From the NCBI RefSeq assembly GCF_000004195.4, contig NC_030684.2:66027892-66091891 (forward strand): a stretch of DNA of 64,000 bases, in the 5' to 3' direction. The translations under genes were made by a program, and so were the position numbers. A model generated the notes under the pieces. That model was not told the origin of the DNA and did not search any database. It saw nothing but the letters and a program-made list of their open reading frames with translations. This stretch comes from Xenopus tropicalis. Its lineage: Eukaryota; Chordata; Amphibia; Anura; Pipidae. Each line of letters begins with the position of its first letter. Within the stretch, counting starts at the first letter, position 1. This document shows, piece after piece, positions 46,571 through 58,319 of the stretch.

Positions 46571-47844
46571 TGTGCACATTGCCCTACCTTGGTACAGAAA
46601 CTCCTTTCCACTGTGCTACGACTGCTCTTTATAGTTTCTTAGAAAGACAAGGGGAGGGCTGGGGAAGGCAATGATTCGATTAGTTGGTGTGGAAGGCAAG
46701 GGGGTCATTTACTGTTTTCTGCATTTTTTTCCAGTGCAAAAACATTTACTTTTTTACGGAAAAAAAAACACTTGCCAAAATTCTTAAATAACCGTACACA
46801 TACAGTGTACTTGTTACCAACAGTTTTAATATTTTACAATTACATATTCAGGTTTTGGATTCCAGATGGAATATAAGCAGTCCGGACGTGGACATTTTCA
46901 GTTTCAGATGGAAAGTAGCTATCCAGTATGCTGTGCATTACTAGGCATTGTGTGACTTTTGACTGAATAGCAGGGATGACAAAAGGGCAAGAGAGGGGGA
47001 TTTCTGTGTTTCAGGATAACGGTGGTAGCAAAGCCAAGGGAAAGGAGTTGGTAATTATTCCTTATGACAAATTGATAATTCTGACTTGCATCAAATAGGC
47101 TTCTTTAACAATGCAGCCATTGTAAAGTCATTACGGAGCATTTGGAGGCTTTGAGGAAAGAAGGCAGTCTGATAGGGCATTCCCAATAAGTTAAATGGAC
47201 AAAGTAAGTAGAACATGATGTACTTGCCTATAAATTAAATACTGTAGCATGCTGTTGTACTTAAAGATCATCTTCCTCAATTTAATTAACATTTCATATG
47301 TACATGTGTAGCAAGAGGATAGTTAATTTTCATGTTAATTACTGTTTTGGTCTGAGCAGTAATTAATATTCAGTGCAAAACTCTGTGTGTGTATATGTAT
47401 GTTATGCTAATACGTGCATTTGCTTTAAATAGGCCATCAAAGGCTATTTTAAAGAAAATTCCTCAAATCTCTCAGAAGCACAGATGCTATATTATTCAAA
47501 CATTATCCATAATGCTTATCCTGAATACATAACGCAACGTTATTGGATTTTCCTCTTTTTTTTGTTTCTTATTTTATCATTTTAATATAAATTATACATA
47601 AACATTAGTTTGCTAATGGATATATGCAATGCTTCTAAATTATCATCTCTTTTAATTTCGCTCATAGCAGTATTAGTTAAGATTATCATTTTGATGGCTA
47701 TTATTATAAAAAAAAAAAATCATCAGATTTATTGATACTGGTGTGTTAGCTTGCATTCCTTTATGAAAAGTATCTTAAATTCTAAAATAAAATAAATAAA
47801 AAATAAAATTCAAGCTATTTTTTAATTTGAGTTATCAAGGCTTA
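46571..47844. other. Unrecognised; possible conserved noncoding block
   Basis: No gene is recognised. The part 47270-47740 is rich in TAATTA/TTAATT homeodomain-type words and has an ATGCTAAT octamer-like site at 47404. That is compatible with a developmental enhancer but also with AT-rich chance. Confidence 0.3.
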
Positions 47845-47900
47845 GGGGCAAATTTATCAAAATTTGAATTTAGAGCTGATACATAAAAACTCTGGCACGT
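47845..47900. mobile_element. PIF/Harbinger-like MITE, left-end fragment
   Basis: After TTA it begins GGGGCAAATTTATCAAAATT. Similarity fades within about 50 bp. The next, complete element begins at 47962. Confidence 0.5.
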
Positions 47901-47961
47901 TTGTTTATTCATTCCTTCATTCTAGATTTGGCAGACTCATTGAAAATGATGGATAGAGTAT

Positions 47962-48272
47962 GGCGCAGATTTACTAATCCACGAATCCGAATCCCGAAAG
48001 AGAAAAAAACGCGTTGGAAACACAAATTTTGCGACTTTTTAGTCGCTGTCGCAATTTTTTCATATTGAGTTATAGTAAATGGCGGGAAAACCAATCCGAT
48101 TTTTTCGCGACGGTGATGAAAAAGTTGGGGAAAATATACGAAAAAGTCGCGACGGCAACTAAAAAATCGCGGGAGATACGAAAAGTTGCACCGGTGACGA
48201 AAAGGTCGCAAAAATACCGATCATTACGAAAAAACGCATTTGGACGCCTTCGTGGATTAGTAAATCTCCCCC
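47962..48272. mobile_element. PIF/Harbinger-like MITE, full length
   Basis: The left end is GGCGCAGATTTACTAATCCA and the right end TGGATTAGTAAATCTCCCCC. TAT flanks both sides (47959-47961, 48273-48275). It is rich in CGA/TCG words and closely related to 29119-29326. Reading frames of 82-100 codons on both strands are palindrome-driven. Confidence 0.78.
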
Positions 48273-48292
48273 TATGACTTTGCTGTGTTGGT

Positions 48293-48455
48293 GTTTTGCA
48301 AAATAATTTGGCAGGCATGGCTTTGTGGTGAATCTCTGCTTTTCGTCATTGGCAGATTTTTTTGCGCAACGTTTGACAAAATTTGCCACAAAAAATTGTC
48401 GTTGCATTAAAATAAATTGTCATGCACATAAGTGGGACAGATTCCCTCATCACTA
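48293..48455. mobile_element. hAT-type MITE, right part
   Basis: It runs from 'ttggcaggcatggc' through 'cgtcattggcagat' to 'gggacagattccctcatcacta'. The left terminus is missing. It directly abuts a second fragment of the same family. Confidence 0.62.
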
Positions 48456-48616
48456 ATCATGAGCAAAATTTTTCACTAGCCATGGATTTGCATCGAATTT
48501 CCGTGTTTTGCTATAGGCGTATTCTTTTGCGAAACGAGTGCAATAAATTTGGTGCTGAAAAATTCTAATTTCTTTGACGCCCCATTTTCCATGTCTTGCT
48601 AATTCACTCATTACTG
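48456..48616. mobile_element. hAT-type MITE, second abutting copy
   Basis: It begins 'atcatgagcaaaattttt' and carries 'gccatggatttgcatcgaatt', ending 'tcactcattact'. It is diverged at both termini. Confidence 0.52.
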
Positions 48617-49908
48617 CAATTGTGTTTTCGAGAGTCAAGTTTTTAAATAAATAAGTGCACAATGGAGTTTTTTAAAATCTGCAGTGCAATAACTTTCAAA
48701 GGAAGAATATTAAATGTGAAATGTGAATTTTTTTCCTTATTTGTTCTAATTTTTTTTGTGACTTTTACTACATTTCCCTCATGGCTTTTAACAATTTTCA
48801 TAAATTTGTCATATATTTTGAATCCATTTTCCAGTCTGAGATGCAATGTTCTATGTTTCAATACTTTAAAACTTTGTCTTGACCAGTGAATCTAAAGATG
48901 ATTTGAACATTAGGCTTGGCTGGTACAGAGCGTAGATAACATGTGGTGCAGCTAAATTACTTTGGCAAGATGTGTTTGCATCCCTACATACATGGAAGCT
49001 TGGTGACCACATTTAAAGTAATGTAATTTAACAATTAAATGAACTTTGATGAACCAGTGCCTCATGTTTATTGACCAATGAGTCAACATATTTAAACTGG
49101 AACAAATATATTTATTTGTATATTTGGTTACTAAATATATTCATTTCATTTCTATATCCTGTGTTATAGTATTAGCATCATGTATATTCCACAGGGTGTA
49201 TAACTCAGATCCTGAGTAATGATTTACATATTTGTATTCATTATCTCAGATGCCACTATACTATAAAGCAAACCCATGCACTCTGCAAACTTATCATTGA
49301 AATATAATAAGTCACGTAGCCCTTCACACAGGAGCAATTTCATTTTTATTTTTTAATTTTTTTTGCTAGAATGCATGGCCATGTCTAAGCAGCAAAGAGC
49401 TGTTTGATTAGTGATTCATATCCCGAAGATATTTCACTTTACTATCATTTCATTTTATTGTGTAATAAAATATTCTAATAGCTTTTGCCTCGTAAAAAAT
49501 GAAAGCAGCTGATGTTGGTTGCATTTACTATAAGCATTATTATTTTGGCCCCCTCAAACTGGCTTGTTAACAGCTCTGGTGGATTGGCCACGATGTTAGT
49601 TTAACAGATGGCAATGACAGAAGTCTAGACAGCAGAGTTGTTGTGCATACCAGGAATCAATAAAGTCTATCTCTCATGACAGTGGAGAATCATGTGAAAT
49701 GTCCCTCTGAAAGCTTTGTCCAATGCATTTTAAATAGACCTCAACATTTTATGCATTTATTAACTGCAATTGACATATCACAGCTGAAATGTAAAGCCCC
49801 ACGGGCCCTGTATAAGCATCCTACAATGCAGAAAACATATCCATTGCACAACAGTTTTAAATTAATCATCCAAATATAATAAAAAGTCTTAAGCTTGCCC
49901 CAGATTTA
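48617..49908. other. Unrecognised sequence
   Basis: No gene or repeat is recognised. The part 49490-49640 is of balanced composition and could be conserved noncoding DNA. Confidence 0.35.
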
Positions 49909-50205
49909 GGGCCAAATTAACCAATGGTCATAATTTTTTCCCCACTATTTTTTTGTGTGGAAAAATACAATTTTTGTCATTTATTATGCACCAAAACCCA
50001 CAAAAAATGGAAATGTAAAAATATGCCATGCAAGAGCTGCCAAGGTCATGTAGAAGTCATTGAGAGGGGACTTTTTTGTTTGTAAGCACACCACAATTCT
50101 TACAATTTTTTTTTTGTTTTTGATCTGCATTTCAATTCGTTCATGCGTTTTTTTTTTATTCTGATCTTTTACAACCACTAAAATTTGAATATTGATAAAT
50201 GTGCC
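49909..50205. mobile_element. PIF/Harbinger-like MITE, decayed
   Basis: After TTA it begins GGGCCAAATTAACCAA and ends TTGATAAATGTGCC. The middle has 'catgtagaagtcattgagag', as in sibling copies. The flank 'cagcaaccaatcagatg' at 50212 is a common companion of this repeat class. Confidence 0.55.
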
Positions 50206-50583
50206 AACTCACAGCAACCAATCAGATGTTTGTTTTAACATCTAAAGAACAATTACATTACCCTTGAAGTTTGCTATAGCCTTAGGTTTCATGTTTGTCC
50301 AAAAAGCCATCCAAGTCTGGACACCAGGAAAGCATCATGCAAAGTAGTTTTTCTGCATACATGATGCTTTCTTACTGTTCAGATCTCAGAGATCCTTTGA
50401 TTGTCTTCCAGTCAGGCACCTGGTGGCCACCAGAAGATCAGGATAAGTTCTGTGTGAATGACAGTCCAGAATTTTTAAGTATACTGAAAACTAATACATG
50501 TCCGTTTTCAATTTTTAACACTTGTGAGATAGTGACCCATATTTTTTAAAGAAATATCTCAAGCAGTAGTAGTATGAAGATAG
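50206..50583. other. Unrecognised sequence
   Basis: No gene is recognised. An 84-codon frame at 50295-50549 has no recognisable domain. Confidence 0.4.
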
Positions 50584-50591
50584 GTCACAAC

Positions 50592-51048
50592 AAGTGATGA
50601 GCGAATCTGTCCCACTTCACTTTGCTGAAAAATTAGCTGTTTACAGGGTAACCCTTTTGAAATAAAAAATAAAAAAGTGGTATAAAGGTGATACCTTGAT
50701 TGGCTAACTAAGATAATCATAGAAAGCTTTCAGAACATCATTGAAAAAGGAACTAAAATGTTCTGAAAGCTTGCTATGGTTATCTTAGTTAGCCAATAAA
50801 GGTATCACCTTTATACCACTTTTGTTATTTTTTATTTCAAAAGGGTTACCCTGTAAACATTTTGACTGGCTAGCATGGTGCATCACCTTTTCCTGCATCA
50901 TTTTTTTTTTTAACATGCACAGCGTTTTTTTTACGTGGGCGACAATTTTTTTTGGGGGGGGGGGGCAAATTTTGTTGACCGTTTCTCAAATGGCAAAATG
51001 CTGAAATTTGCCACAAATCCATGCCTGCCAAATTATTTTGCATCACTA
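50592..51048. mobile_element. hAT-type MITE carrying an inserted fold-back repeat
   Basis: The hAT ends are AAGTGATGAGCGAATC (first base changed) and GCATCACTA. The flanks GTCACAAC (50584-50591) and GTAACAAC (51049-51056) match at 7 of 8 positions. The hAT sequence is broken at about 50643 and resumes near 50901. A G homopolymer lies at 50955-50966. Confidence 0.75.
50644..50900. repeat. Fold-back repeat, copy B, inside a hAT element
   Basis: The edges CAGGGTAACCCTTTTGAAAT and ATTTCAAAAGGGTTACCCTG pair perfectly, and the inner 'ggtgatacctt' and 'aaggtatcacc' pair as well. An unpaired right tail, 'gtaaacattttgactggct', follows as in copy A (32300-32562). Copy B is better preserved. No protein is encoded. 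Confidence 0.75.
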
Positions 51049-51056
51049 GTAACAAC

Positions 51057-52074
51057 CGAGCATGAATTGAATTTGCATACATTTACATTATGTGCACTCA
51101 AACGGCAAATTACAGAAAAACTATATCACATCATATTATAAATGTCTGTGAAGCTGGGACAAAACTATTAAATCGCTGGCAACTTAGAATTCTAATCAGC
51201 TGCACACTATGCCAACAACTCTGAAAAATGCTGCATTCTGTCCATGGATATGACAGCATTTAGCATATCAGTGTACAGCAGTGACTCTTGCAGAGGGTAT
51301 AGTATTGCAACACACTTGTATTTATCAGAAGATATCTCACTACACATAATAACTGCTGAGCATTATCTGTTGCTTAACACCTAAATGAAGTGATCCAAAA
51401 TATTAATAGGAATGTTATATTTAGATATAACACCACTGTAAAGGTGACATATTTCATACATATTTAATTCCAAGGCAGTTTTTCTGATATTAATCAGCAT
51501 TAGAGGCAACTCACATGGTACTATGTAAAATAACTTATTATGTAATGTACTGTATAATGAGATATTACTCCTTTCCTCCCACCTTCCATCCATATTTATC
51601 CCAGTCTTTCTGTCTTTAAACAAGTTTTTAAAGACTGGCAGCCAATGGGATTAGATGCACTTCACACATGCTCCGACTCCCAGGCCGATAATCCTGATTA
51701 TACCATACTCACTGATCATGAAAAACATATCCAAACAATCTGTGATGGGACCCATTACCGCAGCGATCAATAATGGGTCATAACATGATTCAAAAAAGAG
51801 CATCTGAGGCAGCAGCACAATTGGAAAAGTGTTCAACAAACAGTAAAGAGTTCCGAGATGGCTGTGGCCCCTCGTCTGTAAATGCGCAATCACCACCTGC
51901 GCCCCCTACACAGCTGAACCACCTGTTCAATAACCTTGCAAGAAACCTGTGTATAACCACCAGGACAGAGGAGCTTAAAGTGGATCTGTCTATACTCAAA
52001 CAAGATTAATTTTAATCAGTAAGCATAAGATGTTCCATTCCAAGACATAAGTTCATAAGGGTTAGCGCCACCAA
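51057..52074. other. Unrecognised, with one possible coding relic
   Basis: No known gene. The only frame of mild interest is 51773-52009, listed separately. Confidence 0.35.
51773..52009 (+). other. 78-codon frame of protein-like composition
   Basis: The product has balanced charged residues, a proline/serine-rich centre (SPPAPPTQ) and a C-terminus TEELKVDLSILKQD that could start a coiled coil, vaguely like LINE ORF1 proteins. There is no homologue I can name. It may be a retroelement remnant or chance. The overlapping minus-strand frames are its shadows. Confidence 0.2.
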
Positions 52075-52440
52075 TTGGTAGGATTTATCTAGTGTACCAC
52101 AGATAGCCTGGTATACTGCAGTCCTTAAAGTTATTGGTCTTCTGGTTGCTCAGATCCAGTGGGGCTGATGGTTTCGTAAGAGTCTAAAGGGCCATAGCGG
52201 GAGGGATGTTGGTCGCTAGGCCTTGCTTTATTTGAGAAAGTAAATTTCTCTCCTTTATAGGTCTTGGAAGTCTCCACAGGCATCACGACTCATTCTAATG
52301 GTTCCTTACTCTGCCTAAGCCTCCCAAAAACTACACATTCACTCACAACCCCCTTTGGTTGCCTCCTAACTAACCTACTAACTTCCCTCACCCCCCCCCC
52401 CCAAAAGAGGATGGTATTTCATCCGTTTTTCTGATTAGGT
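52075..52440. repeat. Unclassified dispersed repeat, copy B
   Basis: It matches 19445-19775 in order and orientation: 'cacagatagcctggtatact', 'agatccagt', 'gggagggatgttggtcgcta' and 'ggtatttcatcc'. It contains a C homopolymer at 52388-52402. Class unknown. Confidence 0.5.
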
Positions 52441-53910
52441 GTAAAGAAGTATCAACATCTGGTCAGATGTCAGTCGGACAGTTGGGAGTGCCCATATAAG
52501 CTGCTGAATTGGTCTGAAGCACCCGAATCGGCAGATGAAATCTGACCTTGTATGGCCACCTTTATTTATCTGAGAACTTAGGTAGGATAATTGATATGCA
52601 GTGTGCTCCAAAGTACCAAGCCACATCAAAACTCACTCTGGAATTGTCTTCTTTGGACATTTCAGCTCCTCTATGCCTTCTTTGTTCATGTAGTTGAATG
52701 ACTGTCCAAGTTAATGGTATATTTTTCAAAATTCTATATCAATGTTGAGCATTGACTTCTTATGATGATCTCTGGGACAGACAATTTTTGGAATCCTCTT
52801 AAAATCACCTCAGGGATTGTCAAGGGCAATGTATGCTTTTTTCTTCCTGTAACACGGGAATGTGTTCTAAATCATTCAAGCACCTACAATAAAAATGTTA
52901 ATCAACCCCCCTTCCTTGCAAAGCATTTATGCATTTTACTAGAAAAGACATTCTTTGATGCAGACAAAAGACATGTCAAATTATAATAGGTACTCTGAAT
53001 TCTTTAACATTCCCCACTCTTTTATATTTGTATTGTGTCTTATTTTTAATAAGTTGTTATATTTTTATAACAGTTCTCATATTTGCCATCACATAACTCA
53101 AAGCATGTTATATTTAGATAGCTGAGAAAAATGAAAGCTGAATGAACAGAAGTGATCAGTACATTTTACACCATCAGATTTGCTGAAACACTATCTAATC
53201 TCATAGTGATTTCTTCCTCTGTTCAGACCGTGCCGTGCATTCCTTTTGTTTGTTTATAATTATTGTGTCTTTTATATGTGACAGTAAAATAATTGGTTCA
53301 GCCCAGGGTTTTATGCATGCACCTTGAGTAAGCTACATTCACATCTTCAGTGATACCTACTGTGTCTTCATCTGAAAAGGCAGCCTAAGAAACACAAAAC
53401 ACCCAAGGGACAGACAGTGCCTGTTTATATGCTTTATTGGTTTTTAAATTATAAACTATGGAGAGATTTTTTTTGTGCCTAATCACTGAACATTATTAAC
53501 AATAAAAAAAATACTGCATGTGTTTTTTCAATATTTTAGATATTGATAAATCACAAACAGCTAAAATCAACTAATTGAGTTACAAAAGAGTTAATACTTT
53601 AGCAAATAACTCAGCACCCATCAGGAACTAAAGAATTCATCCTTCAATACAGATAAGGATCTGTGTCATCTCTAAAGGCAGCCTGAGAGGCTCTTGCCTT
53701 ACTTCTCAAACAGACTCTTTTCATTTAAATATTTGTAAGTGTTATATAGCTAAGGTCCCAAGGAACAGACATTGGCTGCAAAGAACCTAAGGACTGAAAC
53801 GTTGGATGCAACATGATATAAAACAAATCAACTCAGCGCAACACAGGTTGGAGTGCTGATCCTTTCTTCAACTGCATATTATCCTATGTGCATCTGTATA
53901 TTGAGTTGGA
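52441..53910. other. Unrecognised sequence
   Basis: No gene, RNA or repeat family is recognised. Confidence 0.4.
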
Positions 53911-54159
53911 TAGTGATGAACTAATTTTTTTGACAGGCATGGATACGCAGGGAAATTCCACCTTCCACCAGTGGTAAATTTTTTCGCTGCAAAAATTTGC
54001 GGTCACAAAAAAAAGCGTGGTTGCATCAAAAAAGGCTCAGTTGTGTCAAAAAAAAGTAACCTGTGTAAAAAAAAAAAACATGTGTGTCAAAAGAGTCACG
54101 CACTAGCCACATTTCATGAATTTTTCAATGAAACAGGAACGATACGCTCATCATCACTA
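53911..54159. mobile_element. hAT-type MITE
   Basis: It begins TAGTGATGAACTAATTTT and ends CTCATCATCACTA, with 'aggcatggatacgcag' inside. The flanking octamers do not match clearly. The 105-codon plus frame starting inside it is lysine-rich low complexity and not a gene. Confidence 0.65.
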
Positions 54160-54171
54160 GTGTGGACTCTA

Positions 54172-54194
54172 TCATATATATATATATACTGTAT

Positions 54195-54242
<48 letters not shown>

Positions 54243-54258
54243 TGTATATATATATATT
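54172..54258. repeat. (TA)n microsatellite
   Basis: Three TA blocks are separated by 'actgta' and a short (CA)n. Confidence 0.95.
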
Positions 54259-55214
54259 TTGAAATTGTCAAGCACATCATTAAAATAATTCTATACTGCA
54301 TGTGCTTGCTACATTTCAGTTATCAAACAGTGGATTAAGAGATAGAGTCTGTGTATGCACAGAGATAGCAAGAGTTCATGGGTTCGTTGTTACAGCTCCT
54401 TTATCATTGTCATAACAATTCTGAAGGAAAAAGCATTTTTAGGACTTTAAAAAGCAAGACATTACTTATGGAATTTGGCATAAAGCACTGTTTATTTTAC
54501 ATCATTGTATGTTGTGCATGATTTTATGTTGTGCAGAGTTATGTTGTGCAAAATGTCAGTGTTGCTTCTTGCTTTTCAGCTTATTTTAATTATTGGATTG
54601 CCCTGGGTTCCATATTGTGTCCTATTCTATTGTGAACAGTTTATCATAGTTAGATTTTAAAGCTGCTTTTAGGATTTTATATTTGAATAAGGTGGACTTA
54701 TTTTTTTTACAATGTTTGGTATTTTGTAATCTGATATTCACACTGGGAAAACTGTTCTATTTATGATGCCTTTCCATATCTTTTAGAAACAAATCAGCAA
54801 TATGTTATGCTTGCTTAAGATATATCCTGCTGTGAGGTTGTTTTTAACACCAAGCTCTTTATGTCTAAAAGTGTAACTGCATCGTGTGTTGCATGAAGAT
54901 ACAGACTGAATCGATTATCTTGATTCCATTGCCTCACACAACATAATGGATAACTAAATTTAGAATATACACCCCTTTTTGAATACTCTTAGCATGGTAA
55001 ACAATATTCATACAACACTATCCGAACAGAAATAAATATAAACGCATTTAGGGGAAGTGAAAAGAGATCTCATAGGAACCATTTCCTACTCACATTCAAC
55101 CCCTCTCTTTCCTGTTTCCAATGTGAAGTGATTGATTATGGGATGTCCCATCTGTGCACAGGGAGAGGGACTTTAATTCCAAGAATCATTATGGTGGAAG
55201 CATAATGTCCAAAG
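54259..55214. other. Unrecognised AT-rich sequence
   Basis: No gene or repeat is recognised. At 54510-54550 the word 'tatgttgtgca' recurs three times at short intervals. Confidence 0.4.
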
Positions 55215-55383
55215 TAGTGATGAGCAAAATTTTTTGCCAGGTTTAGCACAAAAAATCCCATAGACTCCAATGTATTGTAAAAAAAAGTTGGAAAAATTCA
55301 TGTGAAAAAGCGCCCATTGATTTCAATGCTTTTTGCAAAGCTATTTCATGAATTTTTCAGCAAAGTGAAGCAGGACAGATATA
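55215..55383. mobile_element. hAT-type MITE, right end lost
   Basis: It begins TAGTGATGAGCAAAATTT and includes 'atcccatagactccaatg' and 'gcaaagtgaagcaggacaga'. The expected ATCACTA end is missing. Confidence 0.58.
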
Positions 55384-55602
55384 TGTTGCATAATAATGTT
55401 TTATAAAAAAATAATGTTGATCATGAGTATGTTTCTTAATATTTTCCTGGCCAAGAACTATCCCCATATGCAATAAAAGGCACTCAATTAGCCCAGGAAC
55501 AGTAAGATATAGTTATCAATAAGATGTTTGCTTTTAAATAGGTGGCCAGTAAATGCTACCTGCTAGTTGGTTGCTATGGGTTACTGCACATGGGCAAACT
55601 TA
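55384..55602. other. Unrecognised spacer
   Basis: It contains 'gttggttgctatgggttact' at 55566-55585, a word often found next to Harbinger-like MITEs in Xenopus. Nothing else is recognised. Confidence 0.4.
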
Positions 55603-55928
55603 GTGTCTTTCAGAATGTATGCGAAAAGTTCATTAAAATTCCATGATTTTATTGTGCATAAATTTCTACGAAAATATTGTACTTTGATCTGTCGAGTACC
55701 ATTGAGTCCTATGGAAGGCATCAAAGCCAGAAAGGTGTTCATGGCATAACAAACTTTTCAGTACGAAAATATTGTGATTTTCAGAACGCAATTGCGATAC
55801 TGTATTTCCGTATGACCGATAAAAGCATTTTTGAGACATTTTAGAACTTCACAAATTATCAGGGTTACTCCGAATTTTTTTAATGTTTTAAGCCCAGAAA
55901 AGTAAATAGTAAATAGTAAATGTGCCCC
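55603..55928. mobile_element. PIF/Harbinger-like MITE, left end decayed
   Basis: The right end is AGTAAATGTGCCCC followed by TA. The core 'tgtcgagtaccattgagtcc' and 'caaagccagaaaggtg' match 32736-33190 closely. Non-coding. Confidence 0.62.
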
Positions 55929-56579
55929 TAGGTCTTAGCCATAAAACTTTGTTTTACTACTTCTTAATACAAAGTCAAGATCTTGGATCCAAATATGATA
56001 AGGGTGGATGGATAGGGTAAAGAAAATAGGGCACTTAGTTAATTCTGGTGTGACGTTTACTTTAAACCACAGACGATTCAATGGCTAATAGTCTTAACTT
56101 GGCCCTATGCTGCAGGGTCAACTGTGTGCAACTGATTGCCAGACAGCGGTTTAAGTGTTTGCTCACCTGCAATGGTGTGCTATAAGGTTGCAGTGGTGGC
56201 AGAGTTTGGTTTTGAAGCCCAATATTGTGCCAAATAAACTGTGATCCTGAATTCCATGGTGGAATTTTACAAGTGGACAAGCCTTGGTGCTAGGTCAAAG
56301 ACTTGGATCTCTATCAGTATGCCGTGTGTCTGAAGTGAAGGTTCCTCTGTGGTAGTCCACTTGTTTGAAGTGAACAAACTGAGCTGCTGAAGCTCTGTAG
56401 AAGCTTGGTTTCCTGTTTTTTTGTGCAATTATTCCTTTTGTCTTGGAATTTTCTACTGAGTATAATTTTCCACTTTCAGGCAGTCAGGCAGGGGTCTATT
56501 AAACCACTTACACAGTGTGTCTGATTTTCTCCATTGCTTCACAACACCACCCCATGGATATAGTTCTATTAAAATAAAG
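55929..56579. other. Unrecognised sequence
   Basis: Less AT-rich than average. No gene is recognised. A 72-codon minus frame at 56062-56280 has no motif. An unclassified retroelement fragment is possible. Confidence 0.35.
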
Positions 56580-56581
56580 TA

Positions 56582-56846
56582 CAGGTATGGGATCCCTTAT
56601 CCAGAAAATTCCGAATTATGGAAAGACCATCTCCCATAGACTTCAATATAAGCAAATAATTCTATTTTTTTTTCTCTGAAATTAAAAAACAGAACCTTGT
56701 ACTTGATCCCAACTAAGATATAATTAATCCTTATTGGAGGCAAAACAAGCCTATTGGCTTTATTCAATATTGAAATGATTTTTTTAAGATCCCTTATACG
56801 GAATACCCTAGGTCCCGAGCATTCTGGATAACAGGTCCCATACCTG
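56582..56846. mobile_element. Palindromic TA-flanked MITE, full length
   Basis: It begins CAGGTATGGGATCCC and ends GGTCCCATACCTG, with TA at 56580-56581 and 56847-56848. It is 265 bp in the same orientation as 15540-15800, with which it shares 'ctccaataaggatta'-type inner sequence in complement. Non-coding. Confidence 0.75.
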
Positions 56847-56848
56847 TA

Positions 56849-56944
56849 ATGCTTATTTTTTTATTTAATTTTAAATTATACAATATGGTTTCAGAAATTA
56901 GGTTTGAAAGAGAAATCTGAAGTGACAAGTAATAAAGAGTGATA
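56849..56944. other. Short AT-rich spacer
   Basis: No feature is recognised. Confidence 0.4.
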
Positions 56945-57475
56945 TAGTAACATAGTAACATAGTAACATAGTAAGTTGGGTTGAAAAAAGACATACGTCC
57001 ATCAAGTTCAACCATAATGCCTATACCTAACCTGCCTAACTACAAGTTGATCCAGAGGAAGGCAAAAAACCCCATCTGAAGCCTCTCTAATTTGCCTCAG
57101 AGGGGAAAAAATTCCTTCCTGACTCCAAGATGGCAATCGGACCAGTCCCTGTATCAACTTGTACTAAGAGCTATCTCCCATAACCGTGTATTCCCTCACT
57201 TGTACTGAGAGCTATCTCCCATACCCCTGTATTCCCTCACTTGCTAAGAATCCATCCAGCCCCTTCTTAAAGCTATATAATATATCAGCCAGTACGACTG
57301 ATTCGGGGAGGGAATTCCACAACTTCACAGCTCTCACTGTAAAAAATCCTTTCCGAATATTTAAATGGAACCTCCCTTCTTCTAAACGGAGTGGGTGCCC
57401 TCGTGTCCGTTGGAAGGACCTACTGGTAAATAAAACATTAGAGAGGTTATTATATGATCCCCTTATATATTATAT
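56945..57475 (-). mobile_element. CR1-type LINE 3' fragment with octamer tail
   Basis: Read on the minus strand, the ORF2 C-terminal signature FTVRAVKLWNSLPES...FKKGLDGFL lies at about 57262-57345. A 3' untranslated region follows and ends at 56945-56978 in (TTACTATG)n repeats, the CR1-type tail. At 57160-57241 a 41-bp unit is tandemly duplicated. The 5' portion, including RT, is absent, as usual for 5'-truncated LINE insertions. Confidence 0.82.
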
Positions 57476-58199
57476 AAATATAATGTTGATATTACAGTAA
57501 TTTATATTAACATTATTCTTTATCCGTACCAAACGTATGCTATCTTATAAAATTACGTCAATGTCCTTTATAAATCCTATGACAAGAAGCTTTCAGGCAA
57601 TTTAATTACACTGAGCTATTAAGGAGATCAGTGAATAAAATCAGTGGAACTGCTAAAAAGTAGTCAAAAACAATTTTCATTATGTGATACAGAACAGCTG
57701 TAAGGGATGAAATAGCAAAAACCATTGCCCTAGATTTCTGTGGCAAAAATAAGTATTTACCACAATAAATCATTCAGATGCCCTGCATTTCAGATATGTA
57801 ATATAGGTATAAACAAATAGAAGGATCGAATGTAAGTAAAAACAAATAACAGGACTTCATATTACAAATGATGTACCTATAGAAGAGAAAACTATGTAAA
57901 TGAATGAGATAAAAAGATGCTGTTTAAATTCATTTCTCCCCAAGCCTTTCTGTATTACAGTATTTTAAAACTCTATTACACCTTAAGTATCACTGCCCTA
58001 CAATCTTACTGGCTTGAAAATTAGCTGTTTTTCTTTATTTTGTTGATGTCAATCAGTCTGTTGCCTTTGTTTGTTGCTTGTTTCCTGCTTGTCCTTACAT
58101 ATTGCTCATTTTTGTCATTTTACTGTACCTTGCCCCTGCTGCCTGCCCTCTTATTTGTAACCTTATACTGTTCTTCCGCTTCTTCTTATTCTTAGCGCC
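57476..58199. other. Unrecognised AT-rich sequence
   Basis: No gene or repeat is recognised. Confidence 0.4.
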
Positions 58200-58319
58200 C
58201 CCCATCTTCTAAACGCTACTCCTCCTACAGTTTTAGGGGTACAACACCCAAACTCCCCACACTTCTTTGCTTTATAGTGGAGCAGGTTGCTTGTGCTTTT
58301 CTAAGTGATTTTCCAAGTG

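Noticed and set aside
47909..48407. Overlapping 82-100-codon frames on both strands
   Set aside because: They mirror each other across a Harbinger-like palindrome; no transposase or Myb-like motif.
53971..54288. 105-codon frame with a KKK-rich start and Y/I repeat end
   Set aside because: Encoded by poly-A runs in a hAT MITE and a (TA)n microsatellite.
56240..56275. CTGAATTCCATGG string resembling the middle of miR-146
   Set aside because: The seed part is not matched and the flanks do not form a microRNA-like hairpin.
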